Origin: Nocardia sp. NBC_00508
GTDB taxonomy: Bacteria; Actinomycetota; Actinomycetes; Mycobacteriales; Mycobacteriaceae
Direction of reading: 5' to 3'
DNA: 64,000 bases
Assembly: GCF_036346875.1 (NCBI RefSeq)
Contig: NZ_CP107852.1
Location: 4,092,001 to 4,156,000 of the forward strand
The notes under the pieces were generated by a model. It was given only the letters and a program-made list of their open reading frames with translations. It did not search any database and had not been told where the DNA came from. Below are positions 1-8,679 of this stretch, piece by piece. Positions within the stretch are counted from its first letter, which is position 1, and every line of letters begins with the position of its first letter. Position numbers and translations under genes: made by a program.

Positions 1-452
1 AGCAGCCCGAGGCCGTTGTTGCCGACGCTGACCACCTGGCCGGTCAGCAGCGAGAACTTCGATCCCGCGCGGTCGGGCCCCAGCCACAGGAACAGCACCG
101 ACAGTCCGAGCCCGAACGAGAGCACCACCGCGATCACCGAATCGCGTTCCCGCGCACGGGCTCCAAGCAGACCGAAGAGCACCGCCGCAACCACGGACCC
201 CGCGATCGCCCCCAGGCCGACCCCGATACCGGCCAGCAGCGCCGCGGCGGCGCCGGTCAGCGACAGCTCGCTGGTGCCGTGCACGGCGAAGGACATCTGC
301 CTGCTGATGATCAGCGGCCCGATCGCCCCGGACAGCAGACCGAGCAGCGCCGCGGCCAGCAGTGCCTGCTGCACGAAGCCATAGGACAGCAGGTTCGCCG
401 TGGTGCCGAAGTCCAGCATCTTCGTGAGGACGCTGGCAAGCTTGTCGATCAC
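1..452 (-). CDS. Metal ABC transporter permease (ZnuB/AztB type), partial
   Basis: Membrane permease of a zinc/manganese-family ABC importer. The C-terminus lies beyond the left edge of the window, and about 150 N-terminal residues are visible. They are strongly hydrophobic, with several membrane segments (for example around LLAAALLGLLSGAIGPLII), and the sequence fits the ABC-3 permease family. The start is GTG at 452. It overlaps the TGA of the upstream ATPase gene as GTGA, so translation is probably coupled. It would pair with the ATPase (449-1828) and the lipoprotein (1833-2714) of the same operon. Family assignment is solid. The metal (zinc rather than manganese) is inferred from the candidate Zur box at the head of the operon. 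Confidence 0.85.
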   Translation of the reverse strand, partial: MIDKLASVLTKMLDFGTTANLLSYGFVQQALLAAALLGLLSGAIGPLIISRQMSFAVHGTSELSLTGAAAALLAGIGVGLGAIAGSVVAAVLFGLLGARARERDSVIAVVLSFGLGLSVLFLWLGPDRAGSKFSLLTGQVVSVGNNGLGL

Positions 453-1828
453 GAGCGCGCTCCGCTCGGGTCGGGATGCGCCGTCGACGGGGTGGCGCTG
501 CCGTCGATCAGATCGGCCGCCCTAGTGGCGGAAACCGGCAGCGCTGTGCCAACCGAAGCAGTCCCGGCGGTCGCGGTGTCATCGAGCGCCGGGCGCGCCG
601 ATTTCCCGTTGGCTGATGCCGCCTCGCTCGTCGTCGGTCGTGTGGACGTGGCGTTGTTGGTTGCCGGATCGCCCGGGCTCGCGGAAGCGGCTGTCCGTCC
701 GGCGGTCGCCGAATCGCTCGTAGGCGCGTTATCCGTCGCCGAGTCGCTCGGTGCCGGGGTGGCCGAATTTTCGGCGTCGGTCGCCGGGGTAGCGCCGTCG
801 GTGCTCGGATCGCCAGGTTCCGGGCGGCTGGACGTGGCACTGGGTGACACCGGATCGCTCGCACCGGCGGCGCCGGACGGCAAGGCGCCCTCCGATGCTG
901 ATACACCGGGCGCGAACCCGTCGCCCGCCGCACCGTGGCAATGCCCGCCCGCGGTGCCCAGCGCGTCCATCGTGTCGCCGGTGCCGACGACTACCAGACG
1001 CCCCCGCACCCGCAGCACGTCCACCTCGGTCCGGTACAGCTCGGAGAGGACCGCCGAGGTCATCACCTCGTCCGGTGTCCCGATCCGGAATTGCCCGTCG
1101 ACCAGGTACAGCACCCGATCGACCAGCGGCAGAATCGGATTGATCTCGTGCGTCACGAAAAGAACCGCGGTGTCGTGGGTGCGTCGCCGCCGATCGATCA
1201 GGTCGGCGACCAGTCGCTGGTTGGCCAGGTCCAGGCTCAGCAGCGGCTCGTCGCACAGCAGCACCTTCGGATCGCCGACCAGCGCCTGCGCCACCCGCAG
1301 GCGCTGCTGCTCGCCGCCGGACATGGATTCCAGTGGCGCGTACGCGAAATGCTGCGCGCCGACGTCGGCGATGGCCGCGGCCACCTTGCGTCTGCGTTCG
1401 GCGCGGGAGCGCAGCCCCAGCCCCCAGCGGTGCCCGTCCACGCCGAGACCGACGAGATCGACGCCGCGCAGCTGTACCCCGGCGTCGATCGTCTTCTGTT
1501 GTGGCACATACCCGATGTCGGGATTGCCGGTGCGAGCAGGGGAGCCCGCGATCCGGGCCGTACCCGCGCTGAGCCCGAGCTGGCCGAGCAACACCTTCAG
1601 CAGGGAGGTCTTGCCCGATCCGTTCGGCCCGAGAACGGCGACGAATTCGCCCGGCGCGACGGTGAGATCCAGCCCCTGCCAGAGAGTTCGATCGCCGAAC
1701 GACAATTGGGCTGCTTCCAGCCGCACAGCGGCCGAGCCGTTCTCGCGACCAGATCGCCGCCGTTGCCCCCGGTCGGTGTGCTCGGTCAGGGCTGCTCCCT
1801 CGGCTGTGCCTATTGTTCGCTCGCTCAT
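449..1828 (-). CDS. Metal ABC transporter ATP-binding protein with long disordered C-terminal tail
   Basis: ATPase subunit that powers the metal importer (AztA/ZnuC family). With ATG at 1828 the protein has 459 residues. Walker A GPNGSGKT is at about 67-74, the signature SGGEQ at 170-174, Walker B LLCDEP at about 190-195 and the switch His at about 227. The ATPase fold ends near residue 292. The remaining roughly 165 residues are almost only Ala, Ser, Thr, Pro, Asp and Gly, with repeated PSDSAT/TSDSAT-like words and one HCH near the start of the tail. Ordinary family members are about 250-290 residues, so the tail is unusual. The ATG lies 4 bp after the lipoprotein stop. An in-frame upstream ATG at 1852 is possible but would overlap that gene. 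Confidence 0.88.
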   Translation of the reverse strand: MSERTIGTAEGAALTEHTDRGQRRRSGRENGSAAVRLEAAQLSFGDRTLWQGLDLTVAPGEFVAVLGPNGSGKTSLLKVLLGQLGLSAGTARIAGSPARTGNPDIGYVPQQKTIDAGVQLRGVDLVGLGVDGHRWGLGLRSRAERRRKVAAAIADVGAQHFAYAPLESMSGGEQQRLRVAQALVGDPKVLLCDEPLLSLDLANQRLVADLIDRRRRTHDTAVLFVTHEINPILPLVDRVLYLVDGQFRIGTPDEVMTSAVLSELYRTEVDVLRVRGRLVVVGTGDTMDALGTAGGHCHGAAGDGFAPGVSASEGALPSGAAGASDPVSPSATSSRPEPGDPSTDGATPATDAENSATPAPSDSATDNAPTSDSATAGRTAASASPGDPATNNATSTRPTTSEAASANGKSARPALDDTATAGTASVGTALPVSATRAADLIDGSATPSTAHPDPSGARS

Positions 1829-1832
1829 GTAC

Positions 1833-2714
1833 TCAGCCCAACGCGGTGGCAAGCGCCTGCGCGTTTTTCGTTTGCCACTGAATGTAATCCACGCCGTCCG
1901 GCAAGGTTTCGGTCAGCTCGACTACGGCGATGCCCGCGTTCTGCGCGGTGCCACGCAGGTCCTTGGTGATCTTGTCCTGGGTCTGCGCGTTGTAGATCAG
2001 CGCGCGCACCCGCTTGCCGGCGAGCAGGTCCTGGGTTGCCGCGACGGCCGCGGGTGCCGGGTCGGTCTCCTGCTCGACGGCCTCCTGGAATTCATCCGGG
2101 GTCACGTCCTCGAGTCCGGCGGCGACCAGCAGGTAGTGCGCGAGCGGTTCGGTCTGCAACACCGGCGTCTTCGGGCGCTCGGCGGCGAGCCTTCCGGTGA
2201 TGGCGGTCACCGCGGCGAGCCGGTCCTTGAAGGCCTTCGCGCGCTCGGCGTAGGCCCCGGCCTTGTCCGGGTCCAGTTCGCCGAGTTGGGTCGCGATCCC
2301 ATCGGCCACCACGCCGACGGTGCGCACGTCGTACCAGACGTGCTCGTTGTCGTCACTCTGGTCGACTCGGGCGGCGAACGCGTCCACGGTGCGCTTGTTC
2401 GTTCCGGCCACCGCCTTCTCGGCGAAATCGTCGTAGCCGCCGCCGTTGTAGATCACCAGGTCGGCGTCGCTGAGCTCGGCCGACTCCACGGCGGAGGTCT
2501 CATGCGAGTGCGGGTCGGCGGACGGATCGGTGATCAGCGATCGGACGGTCGCGTCGGGCCCGGCGACGGCGGCGGCGATATCGCCCCAGACGTCGGTGGA
2601 GGCGACAACGGTGGGCCGGTCCGGGTCGGTCGAGCCGGCGCAGGCGACGAGTGTCATGGCTGAGGCGACTCCCACGGCGAGGCCTGCGCATCTCATGGCA
2701 AATGGGGTGTTCAC
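1833..2714 (-). CDS. Metal ABC transporter substrate-binding lipoprotein (ZnuA/AztC family)
   Basis: Extracytoplasmic metal-binding lipoprotein that delivers Zn(II) (or Mn) to the permease. The 293-residue product starts with a signal segment ending in a lipobox LVAC, followed by the cluster A-1 fold opening PTVVASTDVWGDIAAAVAG. Candidate metal ligands are the His residues in DPHSHET and EHVWYDV and the acidic residues near the C-terminus. The long His-rich loop of many ZnuA proteins is absent, which is more like the AztC type. The start is GTG at 2714, with AGGAG about nine bases upstream. A longer in-frame ORF continues upstream but is antisense-frame noise from the neighbouring gene. First gene of the operon, with the candidate Zur site about 35 bp upstream. 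Confidence 0.88.
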   Translation of the reverse strand: MNTPFAMRCAGLAVGVASAMTLVACAGSTDPDRPTVVASTDVWGDIAAAVAGPDATVRSLITDPSADPHSHETSAVESAELSDADLVIYNGGGYDDFAEKAVAGTNKRTVDAFAARVDQSDDNEHVWYDVRTVGVVADGIATQLGELDPDKAGAYAERAKAFKDRLAAVTAITGRLAAERPKTPVLQTEPLAHYLLVAAGLEDVTPDEFQEAVEQETDPAPAAVAATQDLLAGKRVRALIYNAQTQDKITKDLRGTAQNAGIAVVELTETLPDGVDYIQWQTKNAQALATALG

Positions 2715-2748
2715 GTGGGAGTACTCCTGGCAGTCCGGCAGATCATAA

Positions 2749-2763
2749 TGGAAATCGTTACCG
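2749..2763 (-). promoter_or_regulatory. Candidate Zur box for the metal-uptake operon
   Basis: TGGAAATCGTTACCG resembles the actinobacterial Zur consensus TGAAAATGATTTTCA at about 9 of 15 positions, including the AAAT/TT core. It sits about 35 bp upstream of the lipoprotein GTG, where a repressor would cover the promoter. The match is partial, so this is an inference supported by gene context. Confidence 0.5.
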
Positions 2764-2826
2764 TTTAACTCTAGCAAGCACGTCAACCGGTAGGATGCGA
2801 CGCCCCACATGGATTCCAAAAAGGAA

Positions 2827-2858
2827 GGGCCCGTGAACGATTCCTCGTTCGCGGGCCC
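2827..2858 (-). terminator. Intrinsic terminator after the OtsB-GH15 gene
   Basis: A 14-bp stem with one mismatch (arm GGGCCCGTGAACGA) closes on a TTCC loop. Read on the minus strand it is followed by CTTCCTTTTT, a classic rho-independent signal 18 bp past the stop of the minus-strand gene at 2876. It separates that gene from the metal-uptake operon promoter. Confidence 0.8.
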
Positions 2859-2875
2859 TCGGGCGATTCGCTTCC

Positions 2876-5449
2876 TCAGACCAGCGCGGCCTCGACCGGC
2901 TGTCCGAGCAGCTGCGCGCAACGCAGCAGGCCGAGGTGGCTGTAGGCCTGCGGGTGGTTGCCGAGCGAGCGTTCGGCCACCGGGTCGTACTCCTCGCTGA
3001 GCAGTCCGGTCGGGCCTGCGACGTCGACCAGCTGGGCGAACAGCGCCTCGGCGTCCGAGCGCTTCCCGATCAGCAGGTACGCCTCGACCAGCCAGGCCGC
3101 GCAGAGGTGGAACCCGCCCTCGCCGCCGGGGAGACCGTCGTCGTGGTGGTAGCGGTACACGGTCGAACCGCTGCGCAGCTCGGCCTCGGTCGCCACGACC
3201 GTCGCCGCGAAGCGCGGGTCGGACGGATCGATCAGGCCGCTCAGCCCGATGTGCAGGGTCGCCGCGTCCAGGTCGGTGCCGTCGTAGGCCGCGGTGTAGG
3301 ACTGCACCTCGTCGTTCCAGCCCTTGGCCTTCACCTCGTCGGCGATGGTGTCGCGCAGTACCGCCCAGGCCGGGTCGATCTCGCGATCGAACTTCTGTGC
3401 CAGGGTCAGTGCCCGGTCGATGGTCAGCCAGCCCATCACCTTCGAATACACGTGGTGGCGGGGGTTGCCGCGGATCTCCCAGATGCCGTGGTCGGGCTCC
3501 TGCCAGCGCCGCTGCACGGCGGCGACCATGGCGCACACCAGTTCCCAGTCGGCGTCCGGCAGCACGCCCGCCGGATCGGTGACACCCCGCAGCTCCCTGG
3601 CGTGCGCCAGAGTCGCGATCAGGTCGACGATCGGACCGAAGACGTCCAGCTGCACCTGCATGTTCGCCGCGTTGCCGACGCGCACCGGGCGCGAGCCCGC
3701 GTAGCCGGGGAGCTGGTCGATCGATGCCTCCGGCGGCAGCGTCTCGCCGTAGAGCGTGTACAGCGGGTGCAGGCGCTCGGGTCCGGGAATGGTCTCCAGC
3801 ACCTGGTGCACCCACCCGAGGAAATCCTCCGCTTCGGCCAGCGAGCCGAGCGAGACCAGCGCCTGCGCGGTCAGCGCCGCGTCGCGCAGCCAGCAGTAGC
3901 GGTAATCCCAGTTGCGCACGCCGCCGATGTCCTCGGGCAGCGAGGTGGTAGCGGCGGCGAGGATCGAGCCGGAGGGCGCGTGCACCAGACCGCGCAGGGT
4001 GAGCGCGGAGCGCTTCATCAGGTCGGGCTTCAGCGGGGGCAGCGCGAGCTGCGCGGCCCATTCCGACCAGTAGCGCTCCGCCTGGCGTCGCCGCTGCGGC
4101 TCATTGGTCGGGGCGGGCTCGAGATCGTGGGTGCCGCAGCGCAATTCGAGCACGATCGGGCCGCGTGCGGGGTCCACCACGGCTCGTGCGGACTCGTGGG
4201 TCCCGTCGGAGACGATCTCCCACCGCACGCCGGGCGAGCGCAGCACGATCGGATCGTTGGTGCCGTACACCCGCAACCCGCCCTCCTGCGCTTCGAGGTT
4301 CACCGGAACCTGACCGAACTCCGGCCGCGGGGCGAAGGTGACCACAGCCTTCGCGTCGCCGGTGATCACCCTGGTCAGATCGGTGCGGGTGGGCGCGACA
4401 TCGTGCGGCAGGTAGTCGGTGACTTGCAAACTGGCCCACCGGGTTTCGACGGTCATGGTGCCGTCGACGTAGCGCTGCGAGAGCGGAAGCCCTGGCCGCT
4501 CCGGCTCGATGGTGAAGTGACCGCCCTGTGGACCGCCGAGCAGGTGTGCGAACACCCCGGCCGAATCCGGTTCCGGGTGGCAGAACCAGGTCACCGTCGC
4601 GTCCGGGGTGAGCAGCGCGACCGAACGTGGGCTGGCCAGCATGGTCAGCCGCTCGATGCGCGGCGCGCTCGCACCGGCCAGCCAGGTGCGCCGCTCCTCG
4701 AGCAGGTAGGCCAGCGCGTAGGACACGGCCTCGGTGCTGTCCACCCGGAACTTCGCCAGGCTCTCGCCGTCGCCGACCTTGATGCCGACGTCCGGGCCTG
4801 ACAGCACCCGGAACGCCTTTTCGTCTGTGACGTCGTCACCGAAGAACACCGCGGCCGACGCGCCCGCCTGGTGTCGCACGGTGTCCAGCGCGGTGCCCTT
4901 GTCGGTCTGCACCACGGCCAGCTCGATGACGGCCTTGCCCTCGGTGACCTGCACGCCGAACCAGCAGGCCGCGCCCAGCCGGACCTGCGACAGCGCGCGA
5001 TGCCCGATCTCGGGGCTCGCGTTGCGCACATGCAGCGCCACGCTGGCCGGTTTGATCTCGACCGTGACCCCGGGATTGTCCGAGGCGATTTGATTGAGGG
5101 CCGTCTGCAGTTCTTGGAGCAGGTGCTTGGCGTCGTTGTCGATCGCGTGGACGAAGCCCACGTCGAATTCCGAGCCGTGGCTGCCGATCAGTTGCACTTC
5201 GACGGGCAGACGGGACAGGGCCGCGAGATCTCGCAGCGCGCGCCCGGAGATCACGGCGGCAGTAGTTCCGGTGAGGCCGGCGAGTGCCCGTAACGCGCTC
5301 ACCGATTCCCGATGGGGAAAGGCTTTGGTCGGGTCGGACACGATGGGCGCGAGTGTCCCGTCGTAGTCCGATGCGACCAGCAGCCGTGGCACGCGCGCGA
5401 CCGTCGACAGTGCACGGCGAAGTTCCAGTGGCAGATCCTGTGCGCTCAC
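2876..5449 (-). CDS. Fused trehalose-6-phosphate phosphatase (OtsB) and GH15 glycoside hydrolase
   Basis: 857-residue two-domain protein. Residues about 1-250 are a HAD-type OtsB domain with the DYDGTLAP nucleophile motif at 28-35 and the later GDDVTDE metal motif. It would dephosphorylate trehalose-6-phosphate. Residues about 265-857 are a GH15 (glucoamylase/trehalase) domain containing RNWDYRYCWLRDA, GIWEIRGNPRH (likely catalytic acid Glu) and GGEGGFHLCAAW (likely catalytic base Glu). In mycobacteria, GH15 proteins include a trehalase, so one polypeptide might make and then hydrolyse trehalose; that is an inference. The start is GTG at 5449. It is monocistronic, with an intrinsic terminator at 2827-2858. 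Both catalytic signatures look intact. Confidence 0.88.
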   Translation of the reverse strand: MSAQDLPLELRRALSTVARVPRLLVASDYDGTLAPIVSDPTKAFPHRESVSALRALAGLTGTTAAVISGRALRDLAALSRLPVEVQLIGSHGSEFDVGFVHAIDNDAKHLLQELQTALNQIASDNPGVTVEIKPASVALHVRNASPEIGHRALSQVRLGAACWFGVQVTEGKAVIELAVVQTDKGTALDTVRHQAGASAAVFFGDDVTDEKAFRVLSGPDVGIKVGDGESLAKFRVDSTEAVSYALAYLLEERRTWLAGASAPRIERLTMLASPRSVALLTPDATVTWFCHPEPDSAGVFAHLLGGPQGGHFTIEPERPGLPLSQRYVDGTMTVETRWASLQVTDYLPHDVAPTRTDLTRVITGDAKAVVTFAPRPEFGQVPVNLEAQEGGLRVYGTNDPIVLRSPGVRWEIVSDGTHESARAVVDPARGPIVLELRCGTHDLEPAPTNEPQRRRQAERYWSEWAAQLALPPLKPDLMKRSALTLRGLVHAPSGSILAAATTSLPEDIGGVRNWDYRYCWLRDAALTAQALVSLGSLAEAEDFLGWVHQVLETIPGPERLHPLYTLYGETLPPEASIDQLPGYAGSRPVRVGNAANMQVQLDVFGPIVDLIATLAHARELRGVTDPAGVLPDADWELVCAMVAAVQRRWQEPDHGIWEIRGNPRHHVYSKVMGWLTIDRALTLAQKFDREIDPAWAVLRDTIADEVKAKGWNDEVQSYTAAYDGTDLDAATLHIGLSGLIDPSDPRFAATVVATEAELRSGSTVYRYHHDDGLPGGEGGFHLCAAWLVEAYLLIGKRSDAEALFAQLVDVAGPTGLLSEEYDPVAERSLGNHPQAYSHLGLLRCAQLLGQPVEAALV

Positions 5450-5705
5450 GCATCCAACCTAGTGATCGGAGGATTTTTTCAGGGGGCGGCCAAAACAATA
5501 CTGGGTTGAATTCGCCGCACAGAAGCACGCCGGTCCGCGTGCGCACGCCAACATACCTGCTGAACTCGCGTCCAAGAGATCCGCCCAGCTAACGGCAACG
5601 GTAACCGGGCGGGTGAGCTTCGTCGCACTACAGGGGCAATTCGAGCCCGGCGTGGCGACCGGGCGTCGAATTCGCTCGATATGCGCTGACGTTGCGCGCC
5701 GTCCT

Positions 5706-6356
5706 TTACTGGTTGCGTTCACCGAGCAGGAGGTCGACGGTCAGTTCGAGGCGTTCGGTGACGTCGGTCGCCGAGGCGCGGCGGGTCAGCCAGGCGACCA
5801 GATTCGACAACCACACATCGCTGATCACCCGTGCGATGGCCAGCTGCCGTTCGGTGGGCTCGCCATCGTTCATGGCGCGCGCGAACACGCGGTCCATCAC
5901 CTTGCCGACGCGATCCACCTCGGCGGCGGCCGAGGCGTCGGCGAACATGAAGGCGCGGGTCATGGCCTCGGTGAGCAGCGGGTCGCGCTGCATCATCCGG
6001 GTGATCTGGGTCAGCAGCAGGTGCATGCGCTCCTGCGGAGTCTGTCCGGCAAGCGGCTTGCGTTTGCCCTCGATCTGCTCGAATTCGCGTGAGAGCGCCG
6101 AGACCAGCAGGTGCACTTTCGACGGGAAATACCGGTACAGCGTTCCGACCGCGACGTCGGCGCGCTCGGCCACCGCCCGCATCTGGACCGCGTCGTAGCC
6201 GCCTTTGGAGGCGAGTGCCAAGGTCGCGTCCAGAATCCGCTTGCGCCGCTCGCGCTGCGCCGCCGAGCTCAGTTCGTCCTCACTGAGCGTGGTGACCGTT
6301 GCGGCGGGCCGTGCCTCGCTCGGGTCGGCTGGCTGCGAACGGGACGGACTGGCCAT
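5706..6356 (-). CDS. kstR: KstR, TetR-family repressor of cholesterol catabolism
   Basis: 216-residue TetR repressor that, in M. tuberculosis and Rhodococcus, controls side-chain and ring A/B cholesterol genes and is released by 3-oxo-cholestenoyl-CoA-type ligands. The body closely resembles Rv3574 as recalled: RERRKRILDATLALASKGGY, then the helix-turn-helix VAVGTLYRYFPSKVHLL, and a conserved C-terminal SDVWLSNLVAWLTRRAS. The N-terminus carries about 20 extra Ser/Pro/Ala residues compared with the mycobacterial protein, and the true start could be internal. It is divergent from fadE34 with a perfect KstR palindrome between them, consistent with autoregulation. A likely -10, TATCCT, lies on the minus strand at 6445-6450. 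Confidence 0.93.
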   Translation of the reverse strand: MASPSRSQPADPSEARPAATVTTLSEDELSSAAQRERRKRILDATLALASKGGYDAVQMRAVAERADVAVGTLYRYFPSKVHLLVSALSREFEQIEGKRKPLAGQTPQERMHLLLTQITRMMQRDPLLTEAMTRAFMFADASAAAEVDRVGKVMDRVFARAMNDGEPTERQLAIARVISDVWLSNLVAWLTRRASATDVTERLELTVDLLLGERNQ

Positions 6357-6451
6357 CGATGAAAGTCCTTTCCGGAAACGTCGTTTCGTCGGCTGCGTAC
6401 GCGATCTGCCGCTGCGGCGATGGTCTCTTGACTTCCGCCCGGCTAGGATAT

Positions 6452-6465
6452 TAGAACATGTTCTA
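6452..6465. promoter_or_regulatory. KstR operator between kstR and fadE34
   Basis: TAGAACATGTTCTA is a perfect 14-bp palindrome that satisfies the KstR consensus TnnAACnnGTTnnA. It lies 96 bp from the kstR start and 35 bp from the fadE34 start, so it can serve both divergent units. Confidence 0.9.
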
Positions 6466-6500
6466 GGTGTGGGAGTCACGCCGGAAAGGCGGTATGGAGT

Positions 6501-8654
6501 GTGACCATCGCCACCACTGACGAGCATAAAGCCGTTCAGGAGTCGATGCGCGGATGGGCGGCGTCGGTCCGTCCAATTGCAACAATGCGGACCGGCTCGG
6601 CCGACTTCTGGCGTGCCTACTGGCCCGCGCTCGCCGAGCTCGGAATCTTCCGCGTCGCGGTGGACGAGGATGCGGGCGGCGCGGGCGGCTCGGTCGCCGA
6701 TCTCGCCGTGCTGATGGAGCAGGCGGCGCACGATCTGGTCGGCGGCCCTGTGCTCGCAACCGCTTTGGCCAATCTGATCACCGCGGGGCACCTCGACGAG
6801 GACCAGCCCTGCGGTGTCGCGCTCGACTTCGTTGTCGGTTCGACGGTGAGCGTACCCGCCGCAAGCGACGCGTTGTTGCTCACGGGTACCTGGGATTCGG
6901 TGCTCGGGGCCGCGCCGGGCACCGCGGTACTGCTCTCGGTCGAGCTCCCGCACGGGCAGCGCTGGTGCCTGGTACCGCCCGACGCCGAGGGTCTCCGGGT
7001 GGAACCGCTCGCGCCGCTGGATCCGAGCACGCCGCTGGCGCGGGTGCATTGCGTGGACCTGCGCGTGCCCGCCGAGCGGGTGTTCGTCGCGCCGCATCCG
7101 GCCAGGGATCTGCTCGTCGCGCTGGTCGTCGCCGAGCTGGCCGGTCTCGCGGGCTGGTGCCTGGAAACCGCGGTCGAGTACGCCAAGGTGCGGGAGCAGT
7201 TCGGCCGCAAGATCGGATCGTTCCAGGCGGTCAAGCACATCTGCGCGTGGATGCTGTGCCGCACCGAACTCATCCGCGCTGTCGCCGGCGACACCGCCGC
7301 GGCCGTGGACGAGGGCGGCGAGGAACTGCCGATCGCCGCCGCCATCGCGGCCGCGATCGCGTTGGACGCGGCGGTCGAGACCGCCGAGGACTGCATCCAG
7401 GTGCTCGGCGGGATCGGCTTCACCTGGGAACACGACGCGCACCTCTACCTGCGCCGGGCCGTGGCGCTGCGCCAGCTGCTCGGGGGTTCGGCGCGCTGGC
7501 GGGCCCGGGTCACCGAGTTGACCCGTCAGGGTGTGCGGCGCACCACCGGCGCCGACCGGGTCTTCGCCGCTGAAACCACGGCCGCCATGGACGGCGACAA
7601 CGCGCACGAACTGGCCGCGGAGGTCGCGCGGATCGCGGCGCTGCCCGCCGATCGGCAGCGTGCGGCGCTGGTGGAGGCCGGACTGGTCATGCCGCATTGG
7701 CCGCGGCCCTATGGACGCGCCGCCGATCCCATGACCGGCCTGACGATCTCCGAGGAACTGCGCCGCGCCGGGGTCGCCGCGCCGGACCTGGCCATCGGCG
7801 GCTGGGCGATCCCCACGCTGCTGCAGCACGGCGCACCGGAGCAGATCGACCGGTTCGCCTGGCCGACCCTGCGCGGCGATGTGGTCTGGTGCCAGTTGTT
7901 CAGCGAACCCGAGGCGGGTTCGGACCTGGCCGCACTGCGCACCACCGCGAAAAAGGTGGACGGCGGTTGGCTGTTGCGCGGGCAAAAGGTATGGACTTCG
8001 CTGGGCGACAAAGCGAATTGGGGAATTTGTTTGGCTCGCACTGATCCAGACGCCCCGAAGCATCGCGGAATCACCTATTTCCTGGTCGACATGCACAGCG
8101 CCGGACTCGAGATCCGCCCGCTGGTGCAGATCACCGGCGAGGCTCGATTCAGCGAGGTCTTTCTCGACGACGTATTCGTACCGGACGACTGCGTGGTCGG
8201 CGCCGTGAACAACGGATGGAAAATCGCCCGCTCGACCTTGTCGACCGAGCGGGTCGCGATGAGCGGCAATGGCATCGGACCGGTACTCGAGGAGCTGATC
8301 GCGAAATCGCCCGCAACGGGTCCCGGCGCGGAACTGGTGAACGACCGGCTCGGCGGATTCGTCGCGGAGGCGATAGCCGGACTTTTGCTCGAGCAACGCG
8401 CCACGCTGAAGGTGCTGGTGGGCGCGGATCCCGGCGCGCAGAGTAGCGTACGGAAGTTGGTCGGGGTGCGCCACCGCCAGGCGGTCGCGGAATTCGCTGT
8501 CGAGACGGCAGGGCCCATCGGCGCGCAGGATGCCGATGTGGCGAAGGAATTCCTGCTCACGCGTTGTCTATCGATCGCTGGTGGAACCGAGCAGATTCTG
8601 CTCACCGTGGCCGGTGAGCGGATTCTGGGGCTGCCTCGTGACGCGGATAACTAG
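6501..8654 (+). CDS. fadE34: FadE34 (ChsE3), double-length acyl-CoA dehydrogenase
   Basis: 717-residue protein with two acyl-CoA dehydrogenase domains in tandem, about 1-340 and 360-717. The first half has VREQFGRKIGSFQAVKH and the second FSEPEAGSDLAALRTTA with QKVWTSLGDKA. This fused architecture is that of FadE34/ChsE3, which dehydrogenates the C24 (3-oxo-chol-4-en-24-oyl) CoA thioester in the second side-chain cycle. The start is GTG at 6501, with GAAAGG about 11 bases upstream. It is the first gene of a six-gene plus-strand operon and lies next to kstR, as in mycobacteria. fadE28 follows after 25 bp. Both FAD/CoA signature regions look intact. Confidence 0.9.
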   Translation: MTIATTDEHKAVQESMRGWAASVRPIATMRTGSADFWRAYWPALAELGIFRVAVDEDAGGAGGSVADLAVLMEQAAHDLVGGPVLATALANLITAGHLDEDQPCGVALDFVVGSTVSVPAASDALLLTGTWDSVLGAAPGTAVLLSVELPHGQRWCLVPPDAEGLRVEPLAPLDPSTPLARVHCVDLRVPAERVFVAPHPARDLLVALVVAELAGLAGWCLETAVEYAKVREQFGRKIGSFQAVKHICAWMLCRTELIRAVAGDTAAAVDEGGEELPIAAAIAAAIALDAAVETAEDCIQVLGGIGFTWEHDAHLYLRRAVALRQLLGGSARWRARVTELTRQGVRRTTGADRVFAAETTAAMDGDNAHELAAEVARIAALPADRQRAALVEAGLVMPHWPRPYGRAADPMTGLTISEELRRAGVAAPDLAIGGWAIPTLLQHGAPEQIDRFAWPTLRGDVVWCQLFSEPEAGSDLAALRTTAKKVDGGWLLRGQKVWTSLGDKANWGICLARTDPDAPKHRGITYFLVDMHSAGLEIRPLVQITGEARFSEVFLDDVFVPDDCVVGAVNNGWKIARSTLSTERVAMSGNGIGPVLEELIAKSPATGPGAELVNDRLGGFVAEAIAGLLLEQRATLKVLVGADPGAQSSVRKLVGVRHRQAVAEFAVETAGPIGAQDADVAKEFLLTRCLSIAGGTEQILLTVAGERILGLPRDADN

Positions 8655-8679
8655 TCATCGAGACAACTGGGAGAAAAGC

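Noticed and set aside
279..2663. Long plus-strand ORF (794 codons) opposite the metal transporter operon
   Set aside because: It lies antisense to three well-supported genes, has low-complexity Ala/Arg/Ser composition and no family features; it is a GC-rich shadow.
2936..4801. Large plus-strand ORF (621 codons) inside the OtsB-GH15 gene
   Set aside because: Its His/Arg/Gln-rich translation has no domain, while the minus strand encodes a complete two-domain enzyme.
5459..5722. 87-codon minus-strand ORF between the OtsB-GH15 gene and kstR
   Set aside because: Atypical composition, overlaps the kstR 3' end and has no ribosome site or recognisable motif.
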